A model generated the notes under the pieces. The model searched no databases. It saw only the letters and a program-made list of their open reading frames with translations, and had not been told where the DNA came from. From J027 sp965215855 (lineage in GTDB: Bacteria; Chloroflexota; Anaerolineae; Aggregatilineales; J027), in contig CBDCER010000002.1 in the NCBI GenBank assembly GCA_965215855.1, positions 186,001 to 250,000 of the forward strand: a stretch of DNA of 64,000 nt, written 5' to 3'. Positions 17,990-26,664 of the stretch are shown in pieces. How positions within the stretch are numbered: position 1 is the stretch's first letter; each line of letters opens with the position of its first letter. The position numbers were made by a program, and so were the translations under genes.

Positions 17990-19543
17990 TCAATAACTCA
18001 AGTGATTGACCGGGTCTTCACGGCCTTGCTCGGCACGCCGTACGCCTTCGAGTGTCATATGTGTCATATAGCCCTGGTATTCCAAACCATCCGACAGGAA
18101 CACCTGCCAACCACTCAGCACCATCGGTGGCGCACTTAATCCAGGCGCACAACGCTGGCAGTCTATTGGCATCCACTCGCCATTGTAGCGGCGAGCAAAA
18201 TGAAGGTGAGTCGCTGTCGAGAAGCCACCCTCGCAAGATGGATGCCCTAGTTGGTCACCCGTCTCAACTCGCGTTCCAGCTTCAACGAGATCACGGGTAG
18301 CGAGGTGCAAATAGACAATCGTCCAGCCAGTATGCTCGTTGCCATCGAAGTCCAGGTCAAGGACGACATAGCCATCTCCGCTGCGGGCAATCACCCCTGG
18401 TGCAACGGCAGTCACCCAATAGGGCGACACATAGCAATATCCCTCGGCAGCCAGTAATTCATCGGAGGGTGCGGGTGGCGCAAAGTCGATGGCGGCCCAG
18501 GCACTACCAACGTTATAGCCGCCATGTGGACCGCCCGTGAAAAACCAGGTTTCGCCTTTAGGGAAAGGAAAGGTGAGTGATGGTTGTGAGAGATTGGCAG
18601 GCACAATCGGCTCGACAGCCGTGCGAAATGGATCGCCAAACAACGAGAGATAGGTCTGGAAGAAACCTTGTTCACTGACATCGAAATCCCATGTCCTGCG
18701 CCCATTGAATTTAGCGAATAGATATTGCACCGCCACTGTTCCCGCATTTAGATCCGGTGCAAAAACCAGCAAACTTTCATCGGCATAGGTTGTTGTCTCC
18801 AACCCGCGATAGCGCCACCCATAGTAGCCATCATTGAGGACGTTGGCTGCCAACAATAGCTGGCTATATAATCCCTGGCGGCTTGGATCAATATAGCCCA
18901 GGGGATACAGCGCTTGTTCTGCAGTAGGCGATGGACTGGAGAGCCAGCCGCTTTGATATTCCAGCAATGCCAGCAACAGACGTGGATTTACACTGTAAGC
19001 CAGCGCCACCAAATTGACGAGTTCTACGCCACTCCACAACTCGCCGCCAACTTCCTCACTATACACCCGCAAAAAGCCTGATTTCAGCTTTACATAAGCC
19101 GCCACATCAAAGCCAGCCGTGGTAGGGCCAAAGACCACTTCGCTATCAGGGACAATTTTGAAGCCCGTTGCGTTGGTTGTGCTAACGACAGGCTGTGTAG
19201 GGATTTGCAACACTTGACCGACCTCTAGCTGATCTGGATTAGTCAGGTTGTTGACAGTAATGATGGCAATTATATCCACGCCAAAGCGGGCTGCAATCAC
19301 AGCCAGCGTATCACCAGGCTGCACGGTGTATGTGCCATCTGATAGTGCCATTGGAAATCGGGTGGGGTTCGGCGTGGGCTGGATGGGGGTTTCGGTGGGC
19401 AACGATGGTGTATCGCTGGGCACAATCAACAGGCTATCGCTTGTCGCTGTGACAATAACCTTATCTGCCTTAGAAACGGTACAGGCCAGCACAGAGCTAC
19501 CCAGCAACCCCGCAACCATTAGAGGATATAGGATTCGCTTCAT
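17990..19543 (-). CDS. LysM + M23 peptidase lipoprotein
   Basis: 517 residues. A lipoprotein signal ends at LGSSVLAC, followed by a Thr/Pro-rich linker and one LysM domain (TYTVQPGDTLAVIAARFGVD to VGQVLQIP) near residues 70-115. A middle region of about 200 residues has no motif I can name. The C-terminus is an M23-type metallopeptidase-like domain with HGGYNVGSAWAAIDFAPP and the HLH motif in STATHLHFARR. M23 enzymes cut peptidoglycan cross-links; LysM binds the glycan. The first metal motif is looser than in typical active M23 members, so activity is uncertain. ATG overlaps the esterase stop by one base (TAATG). Confidence 0.8.
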   Translation of the reverse strand: MKRILYPLMVAGLLGSSVLACTVSKADKVIVTATSDSLLIVPSDTPSLPTETPIQPTPNPTRFPMALSDGTYTVQPGDTLAVIAARFGVDIIAIITVNNLTNPDQLEVGQVLQIPTQPVVSTTNATGFKIVPDSEVVFGPTTAGFDVAAYVKLKSGFLRVYSEEVGGELWSGVELVNLVALAYSVNPRLLLALLEYQSGWLSSPSPTAEQALYPLGYIDPSRQGLYSQLLLAANVLNDGYYGWRYRGLETTTYADESLLVFAPDLNAGTVAVQYLFAKFNGRRTWDFDVSEQGFFQTYLSLFGDPFRTAVEPIVPANLSQPSLTFPFPKGETWFFTGGPHGGYNVGSAWAAIDFAPPAPSDELLAAEGYCYVSPYWVTAVAPGVIARSGDGYVVLDLDFDGNEHTGWTIVYLHLATRDLVEAGTRVETGDQLGHPSCEGGFSTATHLHFARRYNGEWMPIDCQRCAPGLSAPPMVLSGWQVFLSDGLEYQGYMTHMTLEGVRRAEQGREDPVNHLSY

Positions 19544-20550
19544 TACAGTAATGCCTTCGCCAAAATCGGCAATGATACGTCGTAACGATAACTGGTGCTG
19601 CTATGGCCGTCGGGGAATTCTTCATAGTGATGAGCGATGTTCAATGCTTCTAGGCGACGGTGGATGATCCGCGCCCCAGTCTGCAACTGGTATTCATCAT
19701 ATGCGCCGACTTCTAGGAAGATCACGCGCATCTGTCGCAGCGCCGCCTGATAATCCGCTTGTTCAATCATCCGCACTGGATCGTACTGTAACCACCGTTC
19801 CCAAACCCCTGGCAACAATGCACCTGTCTCTAAGTCTACCGGAGAATCGAAGCCGAGAGGAGCATCAGGGTTGGGCGCGTAGGCCATACATTGCATAACC
19901 GTATGGATGGCCTGCCAAAAGCTCCCACCTTTAGGACGTATTTCCGGAATCTGTTCGATAAAGGCTTGGAAACCACCCCACTTTTCGAGCTGACCCGGCA
20001 GTTTTGCCAGGGCTGGCAACGCCGTGTATTCCCAATAGGCATCGGCAGCCCGCGCCGCCACTGCGCCAAAGACATGCGGATTCCGCATGGCGTGGATCAA
20101 TGCCCCATAGCCGCCGCTGCTGTGCCCAAACACACCGCGATGGTTCCGGTGAGCCAGCGTGTGGAAATTGGCATCCACCGCTGGAATGATCTCCTCAACT
20201 AGATGCGTGGCATAGTTCCCGATAGACGAATCGAGAAATTGCGAGCCGCCCAGGCGTGTCCAGCAATCCGGCAGAACTACAATAACTGGCGGCATCTCTC
20301 CTGTTGAGATGAGCCGATCCAGGCGTTGTTGCATGGTTTCATCCCATTGGTTCCAGCCCAGATAGTAGTGATTGGTGCGCCCATGACTGCTCAACATGAC
20401 CAGGACCGGATAGCGTCGTTCGGGAGATTCATCGTAGTTGGGCGGCAAATAGACAGCCAATTGGCGGGTATGTAGATCGCCCAGACGATTGCCACGCAGG
20501 GCGTCGCTCTCGATAGTCAAATATTCAATACGACCTGTTGTCATAACCAT
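19543..20550 (-). CDS. Alpha/beta-hydrolase, putative esterase family
   Basis: About 335 residues from ATG 20550; ATG 20565 is an alternative, but its sequence GGAAGCGAG makes a good ribosome site for 20550. The enzyme has the esterase-D/antigen-85-like layout: RQLAVYLPPNYDESPERRYP, the nucleophile elbow FGHSSGGYGALIHAM, an Asp in LEVGAYDEYQLQTG and a His in FPDGHSSTSYRYD. The Ser-Asp-His triad looks complete. The substrate is unknown; members hydrolyse S-formylglutathione, siderophores or acyl-sugars. It is the first gene of a three-gene minus unit and divergent from the ribosomal-protein operon. Confidence 0.82.
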   Translation of the reverse strand: MVMTTGRIEYLTIESDALRGNRLGDLHTRQLAVYLPPNYDESPERRYPVLVMLSSHGRTNHYYLGWNQWDETMQQRLDRLISTGEMPPVIVVLPDCWTRLGGSQFLDSSIGNYATHLVEEIIPAVDANFHTLAHRNHRGVFGHSSGGYGALIHAMRNPHVFGAVAARAADAYWEYTALPALAKLPGQLEKWGGFQAFIEQIPEIRPKGGSFWQAIHTVMQCMAYAPNPDAPLGFDSPVDLETGALLPGVWERWLQYDPVRMIEQADYQAALRQMRVIFLEVGAYDEYQLQTGARIIHRRLEALNIAHHYEEFPDGHSSTSYRYDVSLPILAKALL

Positions 20551-20626
20551 AAAACTCGCTTCCATCTCGTACTGCGTGAGGATTCTAGCGGGGGGAACTG
20601 TTGAGGGCAAGGTTGAAGGTTTCACC

Positions 20627-20655
20627 TTGTCAACCTATCGGCTTTCAGGTAAGAT
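20627..20655 (+). promoter_or_regulatory. Sigma-70-type promoter of the rpsF operon
   Basis: TTGTCA (20627-20632), a 17-base spacer and TAAGAT (20650-20655), 73 bases ahead of the rpsF start. Confidence 0.65.
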
Positions 20656-20728
20656 GTTGCCCGCTATATCGCTTTCCGTTCGAGCAAACTGGACTCGGAC
20701 AAACCCAGGGAAAGGACACCTACAATAC

Positions 20729-21019
20729 ATGAAGCGATCTTACGAAATCACCTACATTATGCCCGCCAACATCGGCGAGCAAGATCAGCAAGCTCTGGAA
20801 GAAAAAGTCTTGGAATGGATCGGGACGGCTGATGGCGAAGTCAAGAATTCGAGCCATTGGGGCCGTCGGCGGTTGGCCTATCCCATTGGTCAGAACCGCG
20901 AAGGCTATTACATTTTCCTGGAAGCGGAAATGGATCCCGGCCAATTGCCAGAGTTTGACCGGCGCATGACCATTGAACCCGGCGTTATCCGCCATCTCGT
21001 CGTCCGTCAGGGCGAATAA
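20729..21019 (+). CDS. rpsF: Ribosomal protein S6
   Basis: 96 residues, a 30S subunit protein that pairs with S18. MKRSYEITYIMPANIGEQ, GRRRLAYPIGQNREGYYIF and EPGVIRHLVVR are diagnostic. ATG 20729 is used: GGGAAAGGA lies upstream and the family begins here, although the frame is open further upstream. It is followed after 29 bases by ssb and then rpsR, the classical gene order. Expression is probably driven by the promoter at 20627-20655. Confidence 0.96.
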   Translation: MKRSYEITYIMPANIGEQDQQALEEKVLEWIGTADGEVKNSSHWGRRRLAYPIGQNREGYYIFLEAEMDPGQLPEFDRRMTIEPGVIRHLVVRQGE

Positions 21020-21048
21020 TCATTGTAGCTTGAGGTAGTGAAAACCTT

Positions 21049-21453
21049 ATGGGCCGAGGACTAAACAAAGTCATGGTTATCGGCCATCTGGGACGCGATC
21101 CCGAAATTCGCTATACTCCCAGTGGTCGTCCAGTTACCAGCTTCAATATTGTCACAACCCGCAACTGGACGTCGTATGAAGGCGAGCGCAAAGAAGAAAC
21201 TGAGTGGTTTAATGTTGTCGCTTGGGGACCATTAGCAGAAATTTGCAACCAACACCTGAGTAAAGGCCAACAGGTATATATTGAAGGGCGGTTGCAAACA
21301 CGCGGTTGGCAAGATGAACAGGGTCGCCGCCACTATCGCACCGAAGTCGTTGCACAGGAAATGATTATTTTGGGCGAGCGCAATACCACCCGCTATTCGG
21401 GAGGGCCGCCGGACTATCCCAATGGTGATGACAACGACAATTTCACCTTTTAA
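21049..21453 (+). CDS. ssb: Single-stranded DNA-binding protein
   Basis: 134 residues. The OB fold starts with MGRGLNKVMVIGHLGRDPEI and includes TEWFNVVAWGPLAEI and GQQVYIEGRLQTR. It coats ssDNA in replication and repair. The C-terminal tail is short and acidic and ends in DDNDNFTF; most bacterial SSBs end in DDDIPF, so the penultimate Pro is replaced by Thr while the terminal Phe that docks partner proteins is kept. It sits between rpsF and rpsR as usual. Confidence 0.95.
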   Translation: MGRGLNKVMVIGHLGRDPEIRYTPSGRPVTSFNIVTTRNWTSYEGERKEETEWFNVVAWGPLAEICNQHLSKGQQVYIEGRLQTRGWQDEQGRRHYRTEVVAQEMIILGERNTTRYSGGPPDYPNGDDNDNFTF

Positions 21454-21505
21454 ACCAATTCCCCACCCTGACCGGTGGACATAAAGTGAGCAAGGAGCTA
21501 CCTGC

Positions 21506-21877
21506 ATGAGTGATGAATCACGTGAATCGACTGCTGAGAGCAAAGGCAGTGAAAGCCGGCCAGAAAGCCGGTCTGGAAACCGATCTGAACGGCCTCAGCG
21601 GCATCAACGCCATGAACGACGTGGCGGCTACCGAGGTGGTGGACGCGGTCGCCGCCGCCGTCGTCGGGGTTGTCCATTCAAAGTCGATGGCAAATGCAAA
21701 GTCGATTACAAAGATGTCGAGACGCTGAAGAACTATCTGACAGACACCGGCAAGATTCGCCCTCGGCGGCAAACCGGTGCATGTTCGAAGTGTCAACGTG
21801 CGCTGGCACGAGCTGTCAAGCGTGCCCGTTATCTGGCCTTGTTGCCCGTTGCCCCCAACCACTATCGTCAGAAATAG
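21506..21877 (+). CDS. rpsR: Ribosomal protein S18 with Arg-rich N-terminal extension
   Basis: 123 residues, about 45 longer than a typical S18. The S18 core begins near residue 55 with CPFKVDGKCKVDYKDVETLKNYL-type sequence (split here: CPFKVDGKC, then DYKDVETLKNYLTDTGKI) and ends RARYLALLPVAP. Four cysteines (C-x7-C and CSKC) make it the zinc-binding C+ form. The extension is Ser/Glu then Arg/Gly-rich and probably binds RNA. AAGGAG precedes the ATG. rplI, which often follows, is absent; a terminator comes next. Confidence 0.93.
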   Translation: MSDESRESTAESKGSESRPESRSGNRSERPQRHQRHERRGGYRGGGRGRRRRRRGCPFKVDGKCKVDYKDVETLKNYLTDTGKIRPRRQTGACSKCQRALARAVKRARYLALLPVAPNHYRQK

Positions 21878-21899
21878 GCATGTAATCCTTTAATCCGCC

Positions 21900-21927
21900 C
21901 CGTGTTGCAGATAAACACGGTTTTTTT
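21900..21927 (+). terminator. Rho-independent terminator after rpsR
   Basis: Stem CCGTGTT / AACACGG, 7-base loop, then TTTTTTT. It ends only 20 bases before the PpiC gene start, so it may act as a partial terminator setting the ratio of the two transcripts. Confidence 0.8.
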
Positions 21928-21946
21928 GAAGAGGGGATACCCGGTT

Positions 21947-23419
21947 ATGACAAAGCGGAAAACAGTTGGTCAGCCGCGCAAAGAACGTGACCTCGAAGCC
22001 CATCGCAGGCTCTCCAAATCTGAGAAAGAACGCCGCAAACAGCGTTTTGTGATTATTGCAGCTAGCCTTGTTATTGGCTTCAGCGTCCTGCTCTTGTTGG
22101 CGGCGCTTATCTACCTGTTCTTCATCTATCCAGGACAGGCCATCACCACTGTAAATGGACAAGACATTGAAACTAAAGACTTCGAGTCACGGGTGCGAGC
22201 CGAACGCTGGCTACAAGCCAATGATATTCGCCAGACCTATTTCTTCTATCAGCAAACCGGCCAACTTGAACAGGTAAACCAGCAAATCGCGCAATTGGCT
22301 GATACTGAACTCATCGGGATCCAGGTATTGGATGCCATGGAGCTTCAGATTGTGTTAGAGGAAGAAGCCAAACGGCGTGGGATTACTGTCGATGAAGCCG
22401 AGGTACAGGCGCTTGTGGATAATTATATTCAACTGTTCACAGGACGCAGCCTGACACCAACCCCCACAAGGGAACCGACGGAGGCCACGACGCCTACATC
22501 AACCCCGCTCATCACAGCGACGCCATCCAGCACGCCGTTGCCGTCGGCCACGGCAACCAACACGCCGTTGCCATTCGCCGAAGATTGTGAAGAAGGCCAG
22601 GAAGATTGCCCAACGGTCACCCCATTGCCGACAGCTACGGCAACATCAACAGCAACGGAAACTCCTGAAATCACGGATACGCCGGAGCCATCCAGCACCC
22701 CACTGGCCCCCAATGATGTGGAAGCAACCATCAGCAACTACGAATCGGACATCTATGACACCGCGAACGAGGAAGCAGATGTAGACCGAGAATTTGTGCG
22801 CGACATCTTCTACTATCGTGCCTTGCGCGATGCCCTGCGAACCGATGTCACGGATGAGATGATCGAAAATGACGAGCTTTCAACTCAACAGTTATGGGCA
22901 GCCTCACGCCATATCTTGATCGCCGTTCCTGAAGAAATGCAACAAGAGTTCGACGAAAGTCGATGCGAATCTGAAGAATGGCAACCATACCATGAGGAAG
23001 CCCTAGCAGTGATCGACTTGCTAAACAACGGTGAGCCATTTGCGGCATTGGCGCTGTCAATCTCAGATGATCCCGGCAGTGCTGCCAACGGTGGATTATA
23101 CGACATGATGAATATGGACACATCGGGCTTTGTAGAACCATACAAGCAGACTGTCCGTGACATCGAAATCGGTGCATTTAGCGAGCCGGTCTGCACGCAG
23201 TTCGGCTTTCATATCATTCAGGTACTCGAAAGAGAACTCCGTGATATTCCTGAAAACCAGATGGATGATCTGCGAACAGAGGTCTATCAAACGTGGGAGG
23301 CGGATCTTCTGGCCGAAGCCGATATCCAGCGCCGTGATGACTGGTTGGATCGTATTCCCGATGAACCTTCGGTAGATGATTTGCTGAGTGATATTGTTGG
23401 AACAACATCCCAGCAATAG
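21947..23419 (+). CDS. Membrane-anchored PpiC-type peptidyl-prolyl isomerase (SurA/PrsA-like)
   Basis: 490 residues from ATG 21947 (MTKRKTVGQPRKERD). A basic cytosolic head is followed by one membrane span (about residues 35-62), then a SurA_N-like helical region (NGQDIETKDFESRVRAERWL), a Thr/Pro-rich insertion of about 80 residues, more helix, and a parvulin domain (SRHILIAVPEE, FAALALSISDDPGSAANGG, EPVCTQFGFHIIQVLERE). It is expected to help fold exported proteins outside the membrane. The Thr/Pro tract inside the chaperone domain is unusual for the family but common in secreted proteins of this genome. A terminator follows. Confidence 0.85.
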   Translation: MTKRKTVGQPRKERDLEAHRRLSKSEKERRKQRFVIIAASLVIGFSVLLLLAALIYLFFIYPGQAITTVNGQDIETKDFESRVRAERWLQANDIRQTYFFYQQTGQLEQVNQQIAQLADTELIGIQVLDAMELQIVLEEEAKRRGITVDEAEVQALVDNYIQLFTGRSLTPTPTREPTEATTPTSTPLITATPSSTPLPSATATNTPLPFAEDCEEGQEDCPTVTPLPTATATSTATETPEITDTPEPSSTPLAPNDVEATISNYESDIYDTANEEADVDREFVRDIFYYRALRDALRTDVTDEMIENDELSTQQLWAASRHILIAVPEEMQQEFDESRCESEEWQPYHEEALAVIDLLNNGEPFAALALSISDDPGSAANGGLYDMMNMDTSGFVEPYKQTVRDIEIGAFSEPVCTQFGFHIIQVLERELRDIPENQMDDLRTEVYQTWEADLLAEADIQRRDDWLDRIPDEPSVDDLLSDIVGTTSQQ

Positions 23420-23448
23420 TCGGCAACAACCATGCCTTACAATCGTTC

Positions 23449-23487
23449 AAGAGACGCTTTCAGCCGCTTGGCTGGAGCGTCTCTTTT
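23449..23487 (+). terminator. Rho-independent terminator
   Basis: Perfect 10-bp stem AAGAGACGCT / AGCGTCTCTT with a GC-rich loop, then TTTT. It ends the PpiC gene transcript. Confidence 0.85.
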
Positions 23488-23506
23488 GGTTACAGTCAAC
23501 AGGCGG

Positions 23507-23512
23507 TATAAT
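23507..23512 (+). promoter_or_regulatory. Probable -10 box of the aquaporin gene
   Basis: TATAAT about 48 bases before the start codon and just after the upstream terminator. The -35 (TTTTGG at 23484-23489, 17-base spacer) is weak. Confidence 0.45.
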
Positions 23513-23559
23513 GCTGCGGGTACGCAACTACTCATTACAAGAAGGAGAATTCATTATTT

Positions 23560-24279
23560 ATGACGCCTCAACAAACTCGTAATGCGGTTGCCGAGGGAAT
23601 CGGCACGTTTATGCTCGTATTGGTTGGTGCTGGTGCTGGTGCCATCTCTGGTGGAGATTTGGTGGCGGTGGCGCTGGCCCATGGTCTGATTCTGGTCGCC
23701 ATTGTCGCGACTTACGGCCACATCTCTGGCGCACACGTCAACCCGGCGGTGACTCTGGGCTTGCTGGTCGGCGGTAAAATCGAGGCCAGACAAGCCAGTA
23801 TTTATTGGATCGCGCAATTTATTGGCGCGTTGGCAGCGGGTGTCATTCTGCGGCTAGTCTTGCCCATGTTGACCAACCCGGCACTGGAAGCCAGCATCAA
23901 AACGTTGGGTCAAACGGCCCCTGCCGACGGTATCAACGCGCTGGGCATTGTGCTGGTCGAGGCCATTTTGACCTTCGCCTTAGTCAGTACCGTTTACCAG
24001 GCGGCGGTGTTTGGCAAAGGTGGCAGCGCCGCGCCGCTACTTATCGGGCTTACGCTGGGCGCGGCCATCTTGTTTGGTGGCCCATTGACCGGCGGTTCTC
24101 TGAATCCAGCCCGCACACTTGGCCCGGCATTGTTGGCTGAAGATCGACAAAACCTGATCGAGGTTGGCAACTACTTCCTGGGAATCTTCCTGGGAGGTGC
24201 ATTGGCCGGTTTCATCCATACGGATACTTTTGCGATAGAAGAAGAACCCACCAGCCGCAAACGTCCCAAGAAGCGTTAA
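23560..24279 (+). CDS. MIP-family channel (aquaporin/glycerol facilitator)
   Basis: 239 residues with six spans and two half-helices. Both NPA boxes are intact: SGAHVNPAVTLG in the first half and GGSLNPARTLGPAL in the second. The Arg after the second NPA and short loops favour a water-type channel, but glycerol or small neutral solutes cannot be excluded. A short charged tail (EEEPTSRKRPKKR) follows the last span. AAGGAG lies upstream with a long spacer. It is followed after 6 bases by the PanE-like gene. Confidence 0.9.
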   Translation: MTPQQTRNAVAEGIGTFMLVLVGAGAGAISGGDLVAVALAHGLILVAIVATYGHISGAHVNPAVTLGLLVGGKIEARQASIYWIAQFIGALAAGVILRLVLPMLTNPALEASIKTLGQTAPADGINALGIVLVEAILTFALVSTVYQAAVFGKGGSAAPLLIGLTLGAAILFGGPLTGGSLNPARTLGPALLAEDRQNLIEVGNYFLGIFLGGALAGFIHTDTFAIEEEPTSRKRPKKR

Positions 24280-24285
24280 TGCATT

Positions 24286-25359
24286 ATGCGATTGTTAGTC
24301 TGGGGAGCGAGTCCGCAGGCCGGTTGGCTGGCGGCTCGCTTCGACCAACTTGGCTATGAGACTCTATGGCTGACCGAGACGCCAGTTGCCGAAGCGGTTT
24401 CGCACTTCGGAGGATTGGAACTCGTCAGCCCACATCAACGCCACCGATGTCATGATCTGACAATTGCAACTGATATTGATGCGGTTCTGAAGCCCCCGCT
24501 GGCCTGGATCATCCTGGCGATGCCTAACTGGGCAGTGGGGAATGCTGTCTCAGCGATGGTCCGGCGCATTCCCCCTGAACACTGCCCGAATATATTGCTC
24601 CTGCAACATGGCATCGGGGGTATGGAGAAAATCACCACCTATTTCGACGAATCGCATATAGTCCAGGGAATCTTAACCCGCATCATCGCCTGGCCCATCA
24701 TGAACAATGGGCAGATTGCCTATGAAACCATTGTCAGTGATGGCCTGGGCGGGACTGCACTCAGTACCGGTCCCCAAGTCCACAAGATAAGCCACATGCT
24801 CACACTGGCCGGGATGGGACCTGTGAATATTCACGATAAAGATGCACTGCGCTGGAGCGACATTCTATGGCAGATTCAAGCCAACGCCCTGCCAACCCTG
24901 CTCGACGTCCCGCCTGAACACGTTTATGAAGATCAACGGCTGTTTGAGATCGAATACCGGCAAATACGCGAAGCACTCCAGGTCATCGACCAATTAGGGA
25001 TTCCATTCGTAAAGCTGCCGGGGGTGGATGTTCCACGTTTGGCCCGACAGATACGCCTATTGCCAAAATCGCTGTTACCAAACCGATTGAAGCCCAATGC
25101 CAAACCGCCCGGCCTTCGTACTGATCTGACATGGAAAACGGGCCACAGTGATGCCGCTTACTTAAACGGCATGGTGGCGAAATTGGCATATGATATGGGC
25201 CAAAATGCTTCAGTCAATCATGTGTTGGCCTTAAGCTTGACCGACATCGCCGAAGGCCGCACCCCCTGGGATCAATTCAAGGGTAATTTCGCCTATCTGG
25301 AAACACTGATTCGGGTGGCAAGCCGCCACGAAACGCCGCCCACCTGGCGAAAACAGTAG
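24286..25359 (+). CDS. Ketopantoate reductase (ApbA/PanE)-like protein
   Basis: 357 residues. The N-terminal Rossmann stretch MRLLVWGASPQAGWLAARF and the C-terminal ApbA_C region (WKTGHSDAAYLNGMVAKLA) place it in the 2-dehydropantoate 2-reductase superfamily, which reduces ketopantoate with NADPH for CoA synthesis. Two points argue against a true PanE. The glycine loop is GASPQAG rather than GxGxxG. The usual catalytic Lys in the W-K-L-x-x-N motif reads WQIQAN, so Gln is present instead of Lys. It may reduce another substrate or have lost activity. It is probably cotranscribed with the aquaporin gene. Confidence 0.65.
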   Translation: MRLLVWGASPQAGWLAARFDQLGYETLWLTETPVAEAVSHFGGLELVSPHQRHRCHDLTIATDIDAVLKPPLAWIILAMPNWAVGNAVSAMVRRIPPEHCPNILLLQHGIGGMEKITTYFDESHIVQGILTRIIAWPIMNNGQIAYETIVSDGLGGTALSTGPQVHKISHMLTLAGMGPVNIHDKDALRWSDILWQIQANALPTLLDVPPEHVYEDQRLFEIEYRQIREALQVIDQLGIPFVKLPGVDVPRLARQIRLLPKSLLPNRLKPNAKPPGLRTDLTWKTGHSDAAYLNGMVAKLAYDMGQNASVNHVLALSLTDIAEGRTPWDQFKGNFAYLETLIRVASRHETPPTWRKQ

Positions 25360-25411
25360 CCAGTCTGTTCAAGCTAGTCTATAATCAAATGCACATTCAA
25401 TTAAAGTAAGC

Positions 25412-25445
25412 ATATTTTCTGAGGTAATCACTCAGTCCGAAATAT
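25412..25445 (+). other. Imperfect hairpin in the leader of the SCP2 gene
   Basis: Inner stem CTGAG / CTCAG with a 7-base loop, and outer arms ATATTT / AAATAT. It ends 16 bases before the start codon. Its role is unknown; it could shape or stabilise the mRNA leader. Confidence 0.35.
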
Positions 25446-25460
25446 CACGAGGAGACAATT

Positions 25461-25793
25461 ATGTCAGACAAACCAACATCCATCACTGAGGTCTTTGCGG
25501 CAATGCCAGCCAGCTTTAACCCCGACGCAGCAGCGGGCGTTGATGCTGTTTTCCAGTTTGATCTTAGTGGTGAAAACGCTGCGAAATATTGGGTCAAAGT
25601 TGAGGATCAGGAAGTCGAAGTGCATGAGGGCGAAACCGACGAGCCGACCATCACAGTATTAGCCGACGCCGATGACTATCTGGCAATGGTTAATGGCGAA
25701 ATCAACCCGATGACGGCATTCATGCAGGGCAAAGTTAAAGTTAAAGGCCCGATGGGTCTTGCCATGAAACTCCAGAGTATGTTTGGCCTCTAA
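25461..25793 (+). CDS. SCP2 sterol-transfer domain protein
   Basis: 110 residues, essentially one SCP2 domain: AVFQFDLSGENAAKYWVKVE, then EPTITVLADADDYLAMVNGE, and the typical end FMQGKVKVKGPMGLAMKLQSMF. Such stand-alone proteins bind lipids or fatty acyl groups in the cytosol; the ligand is unknown. A GAGGAG ribosome site lies just before ATG. The gene has its own leader and a weak terminator and appears monocistronic. Confidence 0.9.
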   Translation: MSDKPTSITEVFAAMPASFNPDAAAGVDAVFQFDLSGENAAKYWVKVEDQEVEVHEGETDEPTITVLADADDYLAMVNGEINPMTAFMQGKVKVKGPMGLAMKLQSMFGL

Positions 25794-25819
25794 AAGCCCT
25801 GTTCATCCTCCCAATAAAG

Positions 25820-25850
25820 CAGACTCGCACTGTTGTGGCGGGTCTGTTTG
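25820..25850 (+). terminator. Weak terminator after the SCP2 gene
   Basis: Stem CAGACTCGC / GCGGGTCTG (one G-U pair) followed by TTTGGTT. It lies between converging genes. Confidence 0.5.
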
Positions 25851-25851
25851 G

Positions 25852-26661
25852 TTAAGGAGAGTTTTCGGGCTGCGGGGGGTCTACATAGGTGACCAGCATA
25901 TCACGGACTTCACTGGCGGAAAGTGCGCCACGCCGATTCAAGTGGCTAACGCCATCTGGCTCAACCACGATAATCGTCTGGCTATCGGGGTCAATACTCC
26001 GTTCACCGAATGTCCATGACATCGACTGAATCAGATCCGGTGTGGCACTGGCGACCACCCATCCCAACTCTACAGATGGGTGCAAACTATTACGCTCGGC
26101 CCAATTGGTCAAGGCGCGTTGTGTCACCCGCGTATCGACATTCAGGCTAATATACACAACAGTATAAGGTCGTTGCTCGTCGTGGAATAGTTGGGCCACT
26201 TCGCGGATAGCCCGTTGTTGCACTAGGCAGGTCACGCAACTGGTATTCAAAACCTGCACCACGACCCACGATTCTGTAAACGTTTCCATAGTATAGGTCG
26301 TTCCATCGGTAGCTGTGAATGCGTGTGTCAGCCATTCTGTTGGCAAGATGGTACTGCCGAAGGGATCATCTGCGTCGAACAAAAAGAAAGTGGGTGTCGG
26401 TGTACGAGTGATAATGCGATCCGGGCGCGTGGGCGATGGCTCGAATTGTGGCGAAAGGGACGCAATGGCCTGTGCGCGTTGAGTCTCGGCAGCACGGACA
26501 GTCGGGCCAGCGGTGAGCGCCATTTCCGTAGCGACCTGGTCCTGACGCGCAATTATTGGATCGGCAGTTGGCGTTTCTGTAGGCGTGGATTCTCCACAAG
26601 CTGATAGGATAGCCAGGCTTATCACAATTACAAGCAGTAACGCGCTAACATTTTTCGACAC
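25852..26661 (-). CDS. Thioredoxin-like (TlpA-type) lipoprotein
   Basis: 269 residues from a GTG start (MSKNVSALLLV). The lipobox is AILSAC, followed by a Thr/Pro linker. The thioredoxin-like domain holds the redox pair CVTC in VLNTSCVTCLVQQRAI and a C-terminal EPDGVSHLNRRGALSASEV strand-helix, as in TlpA/SCO-like proteins outside the membrane. It lies 3 bases after the stop of the GT39 gene and is probably cotranscribed. The role may be thiol exchange or metallochaperone-like; the sequence does not decide. Confidence 0.78.
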   Translation of the reverse strand: MSKNVSALLLVIVISLAILSACGESTPTETPTADPIIARQDQVATEMALTAGPTVRAAETQRAQAIASLSPQFEPSPTRPDRIITRTPTPTFFLFDADDPFGSTILPTEWLTHAFTATDGTTYTMETFTESWVVVQVLNTSCVTCLVQQRAIREVAQLFHDEQRPYTVVYISLNVDTRVTQRALTNWAERNSLHPSVELGWVVASATPDLIQSMSWTFGERSIDPDSQTIIVVEPDGVSHLNRRGALSASEVRDMLVTYVDPPQPENSP

Positions 26662-26664
26662 GAG

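Noticed and set aside
20489..20728. N-terminal extension of S6
   Set aside because: It overlaps the divergent esterase start and the promoter; S6 homology and the ribosome site begin at 20729.
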